64,000 nt of DNA from Candidatus Aminicenans sakinawicola JGI OTU-1 (GTDB taxonomy: Bacteria > Acidobacteriota > Aminicenantia > Aminicenantales > Aminicenantaceae), in contig AWNV01000001.1 in assembly GCA_000493965.1 (NCBI GenBank), positions 1 to 64,000 on the forward strand. Direction: 5' to 3'. The translations under genes and the position numbers were made by a program. The notes beneath the pieces are model-generated. The model saw nothing but the letters and a program-made list of their open reading frames with translations. It ran no database searches and was not told where the DNA came from. Below, piece by piece: positions 61,708 to 64,000 of the stretch (within the stretch, counting starts at the first letter, position 1; every line of letters begins with the position of its first letter).

Positions 61708-63084
61708 ATGAAAGATATAAAAGTTTTATTTTTTATTTTTATCATTTTTCAAGGTGTTTTCTATTTATTACTTGTACCTCCATGGCAATCACCGGATGAA
61801 ACTCATCATTTTGGTTGTGGAGCTTTATTATCCAAAAATGCTAAATTAGGATCTAAAAACCATAAAATTGTTAGTAAAGAAATTGTTGAATCAATGGCTA
61901 ATTTTCATGCCTGGCAATATCAAAATATTCCACGTCCTGAACCAATGCCTCAAACATTATCCGAGCTGCCCTATTACCAGGGTATTGAAAGTGTCTCCGG
62001 AAGAGAACCTCTTTATTATGGGATTAACTCATTTATTTTAAAGGTCTTTAATTTAAAGAAGAACATCGATCAATTTTATTTAATCCGATTTCTTTCATTA
62101 TTATATTTCATTGTTACTGTCTATTTTTTATATTTATCTTCGAAACTTGTATTTAAAGATAATATTTCTTATGTCTTTGCAACTGTTTGCTTTGTTGCTC
62201 TTTTACCTCAATTTTTGATCATTACCACTTCTGTTAATCCAGTGAATCTTGCTGTGGTGTTAGGAGCGGCCTTTCTTTATGTAATTCTTTATTCTTTATT
62301 TAAGGGGAAAAAATTAATTGCTCTTCTGTTAGGACCCATAATTATTGGATTGGCTTTTTTCAATCATCGAGTTGCTTTGTTTATGATTCCCCCCTTTGTG
62401 GTTTTGTTGTTAATATATTTTGTTCGCTCATTGAAAAGTAAAAGGGAAATGATAAAAATCTTTGTTATTACTTTGATTGTTTTACTGATATTTATATTCT
62501 TATTTTTTACGGCTCAGTATTTCTTTCCAGATCAATTTAAAAGAGTTGTTAGCATTTCAGGATTAAAACCTCGAATATATGAAATAAATGAATTTGGAAA
62601 ATATATATCACCCGGAACTTCTCGATCTTTAACAAGTTTTTTAGATGGGTCTTTTAAGACTTTTTGGTTTTTTGCGGGATGGTTGAGATTTGGATATCAT
62701 TTGGATATTTATTCTGTCTTGAAATTGATTTGTTTTCTTTCGGTTTTCGGTCTTTTTAAGTATTTATACTTATATTTTTCTCGGAGAAAATATTCAATGG
62801 ATGTGGATTTTTCTTCTTTTCTCATTCTTATTGCTGCAGGTCTGCCTATTATATTTGGAGCAATAATTAGATATTATCCTACATCTATAGTAGCACAAGG
62901 AAGGTATGTTTACCCAGCAATAAGTGCATTAGCAATTCTTTTTATATTGGGATTAAAGGAAATTGCTCCAAAGAGGTTAGAAAAGTGGGTGCCAATATTC
63001 ATTATTGGTGGCTTTATGGCACTGAATATATATACTATTTTTCATTCAATGTTCAGGGTTTTTTATTATTTCACGAATGCCTAA
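61708..63084 (+). CDS. DUF2142-like membrane protein (predicted GT-C)
   Basis: 458 residues with ~11 hydrophobic segments. The first periplasmic loop has LVPPWQSPDETHHFGCGALL, the hallmark of DUF2142 proteins (PPxxxPDExxHF), whose Asp/Glu residues resemble the active-site loop of GT-C glycosyltransferases. The C-terminus is PTSIVAQGRYVYPAISALAILFILG. The family is common in surface-glycan loci and is thought to act on lipid-linked sugars in the periplasm, though characterised members are few. It overlaps the next gene by 8 bases (63077-63084). Confidence 0.78.
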   Translation: MKDIKVLFFIFIIFQGVFYLLLVPPWQSPDETHHFGCGALLSKNAKLGSKNHKIVSKEIVESMANFHAWQYQNIPRPEPMPQTLSELPYYQGIESVSGREPLYYGINSFILKVFNLKKNIDQFYLIRFLSLLYFIVTVYFLYLSSKLVFKDNISYVFATVCFVALLPQFLIITTSVNPVNLAVVLGAAFLYVILYSLFKGKKLIALLLGPIIIGLAFFNHRVALFMIPPFVVLLLIYFVRSLKSKREMIKIFVITLIVLLIFIFLFFTAQYFFPDQFKRVVSISGLKPRIYEINEFGKYISPGTSRSLTSFLDGSFKTFWFFAGWLRFGYHLDIYSVLKLICFLSVFGLFKYLYLYFSRRKYSMDVDFSSFLILIAAGLPIIFGAIIRYYPTSIVAQGRYVYPAISALAILFILGLKEIAPKRLEKWVPIFIIGGFMALNIYTIFHSMFRVFYYFTNA

Positions 63085-64000
63085 GATATTCAAAAAGAAA
63101 AATATTATTCCTTTAACTTATATTGTTTTAATTATTTTTATCTCTGTTTTTTTTCTTTCAATTTCTCCTCCTACATTGATCGAAGTATATAATCAATCCC
63201 AGAATGATATTCCAGTGGGTGAAATATACGGAAGCATGAAGATTGGACAGACTTTTGAGGCAGATCATAAAGATTTATCAGCCATAGAAGTTTTGCTGGC
63301 AACTTTTAGTAGAGTGAATGAAGGGACTTTCGTCTTTCATCTGAGAGATAGCTTAAAAAGTGAAGATAATATGGTTTGGTACAACGTTAATATGAGAGAA
63401 GTTCAGGATAATAAGTTCTTTCGTTTCTCTATTCCCAAGATAAAAGATTATAAAGGAAAAAGAATATTATTTTCAAAAGGGAAGAAATATTATTTTTATC
63501 TGGAATCTCCCCATGCAGAACCTGGGAATGCCATTACCATCTGGTCGAGTTCTGAGAACTTATATAAGGATGGTGAAAAAATTATCAATGGTGTGCCATC
63601 TCAAGGAGATCTAGTATTTAAAACGGAATATGAATTGGGATGGATGTTAAGTTATCATACTCTGTCAACAAGACTTATGAATATTCTGAATTTTTCCCTT
63701 AATCTTTTTAAGAATCAAGTTTTTTATTTTGTAATACTTCTTATGTCGTTTGTCTGGGCCTTTATCACACTTGTAACAAAATTTGAAATCTTTCAAAGAA
63801 AAGGAGGTATTTTCTTTGTCTTCGGAATTGTGTTTTTTGTTGTATCCCTTTGGATCGTTCTGCTTTTTATGAAGAAAATAGAAGTTTACAATCAATTTGT
63901 CCCCAACAATGCGGCAGGGGAAATTTATGGAGGAAAAAAAGTGGGGCAGACTTTTACAGCCCAGCATGACCATCTGATAGCTATTGAGGTATTAATGGGG
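63077..64000 (+). CDS. Membrane protein with a repeated beta domain, runs off the window
   Basis: An open frame from ATG 63077 (overlapping the preceding stop) to the window edge, at least 308 codons, with no stop. TM1 is at ~12-30, followed by an extracytoplasmic domain (VYNQSQNDIPVGEIYGSMKIGQTFEADHKDLSAIEVLLATF and on to ~190). Hydrophobic segments lie at ~215-236 and ~246-268, after which a second copy begins (VYNQFVPNNAAGEIYGGKKVGQTFTAQHDHLIAIEVL). Two copies of what looks like a beta-sandwich domain thus follow membrane segments. Such domains may bind glycan, but no function is known. Confidence 0.7.
   Translation, partial: MPKIFKKKNIIPLTYIVLIIFISVFFLSISPPTLIEVYNQSQNDIPVGEIYGSMKIGQTFEADHKDLSAIEVLLATFSRVNEGTFVFHLRDSLKSEDNMVWYNVNMREVQDNKFFRFSIPKIKDYKGKRILFSKGKKYYFYLESPHAEPGNAITIWSSSENLYKDGEKIINGVPSQGDLVFKTEYELGWMLSYHTLSTRLMNILNFSLNLFKNQVFYFVILLMSFVWAFITLVTKFEIFQRKGGIFFVFGIVFFVVSLWIVLLFMKKIEVYNQFVPNNAAGEIYGGKKVGQTFTAQHDHLIAIEVLMG

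Noticed and set aside
1..64000. CRISPR array, tRNA or rRNA genes, prophage or toxin-antitoxin genes
   Set aside because: No regular spaced repeats, no recognisable RNA gene and no phage genes were seen; the only mobile element is the single insertion sequence.

Overview
The window is one very large surface-glycan (O-antigen, capsule or exopolysaccharide-like) locus on an AT-rich bacterial chromosome. Nearly every gene is on the + strand. They are tightly packed, and many are joined by 1-8 base overlaps (ATGA, TTGA, TAATG), as in a long translationally coupled operon. The gene set points to a Gram-negative, probably anaerobic or environmental bacterium: a Wzz-like chain-length protein, Wzx, two Wzy/WaaL-like proteins, a WbaP-type initiating transferase, cobalamin-type radical SAM enzymes and an EPS-associated MarR-like regulator. 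I cannot assign a phylum from the sequence alone; groups such as Nitrospirota, Desulfobacterota or Planctomycetota are only guesses. I saw no tRNA, rRNA or CRISPR array.

Layout. (1) 1-3000: a CapD/WbpM-type sugar-nucleotide dehydratase cut by the window edge, a clear intrinsic terminator, then a fused WlbA-like dehydrogenase and WbpD-like acetyltransferase. (2) 3001-4842: a control region with a sigma70-like promoter and an ops-like element, a small MarR-like EPS regulator, and a Wzz-type protein. (3) 4898-24172: two blocks of nonulosonic acid genes. Together they hold every step of the GDP-sugar route to CMP-legionaminic acid (PtmE, LegB, LegC, LegH, LegG, LegI and LegF types), plus a second NeuB-like synthase, a second CMP-sugar synthetase, a CBS-dehydrogenase fusion and three poorly known genes. 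(4) 24363-28495: an AT-rich insert with a GT-C-like membrane protein carrying a LamG-type domain, and a capsule-type GT-B protein. (5) 28514-34418: a module with a SIS isomerase, an HpcH/HpaI aldolase, a HAD phosphatase and a KdsB-like cytidylyltransferase. It looks like a separate route to a third CMP-activated ulosonic acid. (6) 34415-41820: two B12-type radical SAM proteins, an ABC flippase, a GT-C protein and a polyprenyl-phosphate GT2. (7) 41884-43449: an intact insertion sequence. (8) 43506-61637: assembly genes, with many GT4 and GT2 glycosyltransferases, Wzx, two Wzy/WaaL-like proteins, a WbpI-like epimerase and a WbaP-type initiator. A duplicated remnant of the initiator's 3' end lies just after this block. 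(9) 61708-64000: a DUF2142-like membrane protein and a membrane protein with repeated beta domains that runs off the window.

How it fits together (inference). The first half makes unusual activated sugars, especially CMP-linked nonulosonic or ulosonic acids and 2,3-diamino-uronic acids. The WbaP-type protein starts a lipid-linked glycan, the GT4/GT2 enzymes extend it, Wzx or the ABC flippase moves it across the membrane, and the Wzy-like proteins and Wzz polymerise it and set its length. GT-C and GT2 pairs may decorate it in the periplasm. The most interesting points are the aldolase-based CMP-ulosonate module, the match of three synthases with three CMP-transferases and three capsule-type GT-B proteins, the CBS-dehydrogenase fusion, the LamG domain inside a GT-C-like protein, and the ops-like leader.
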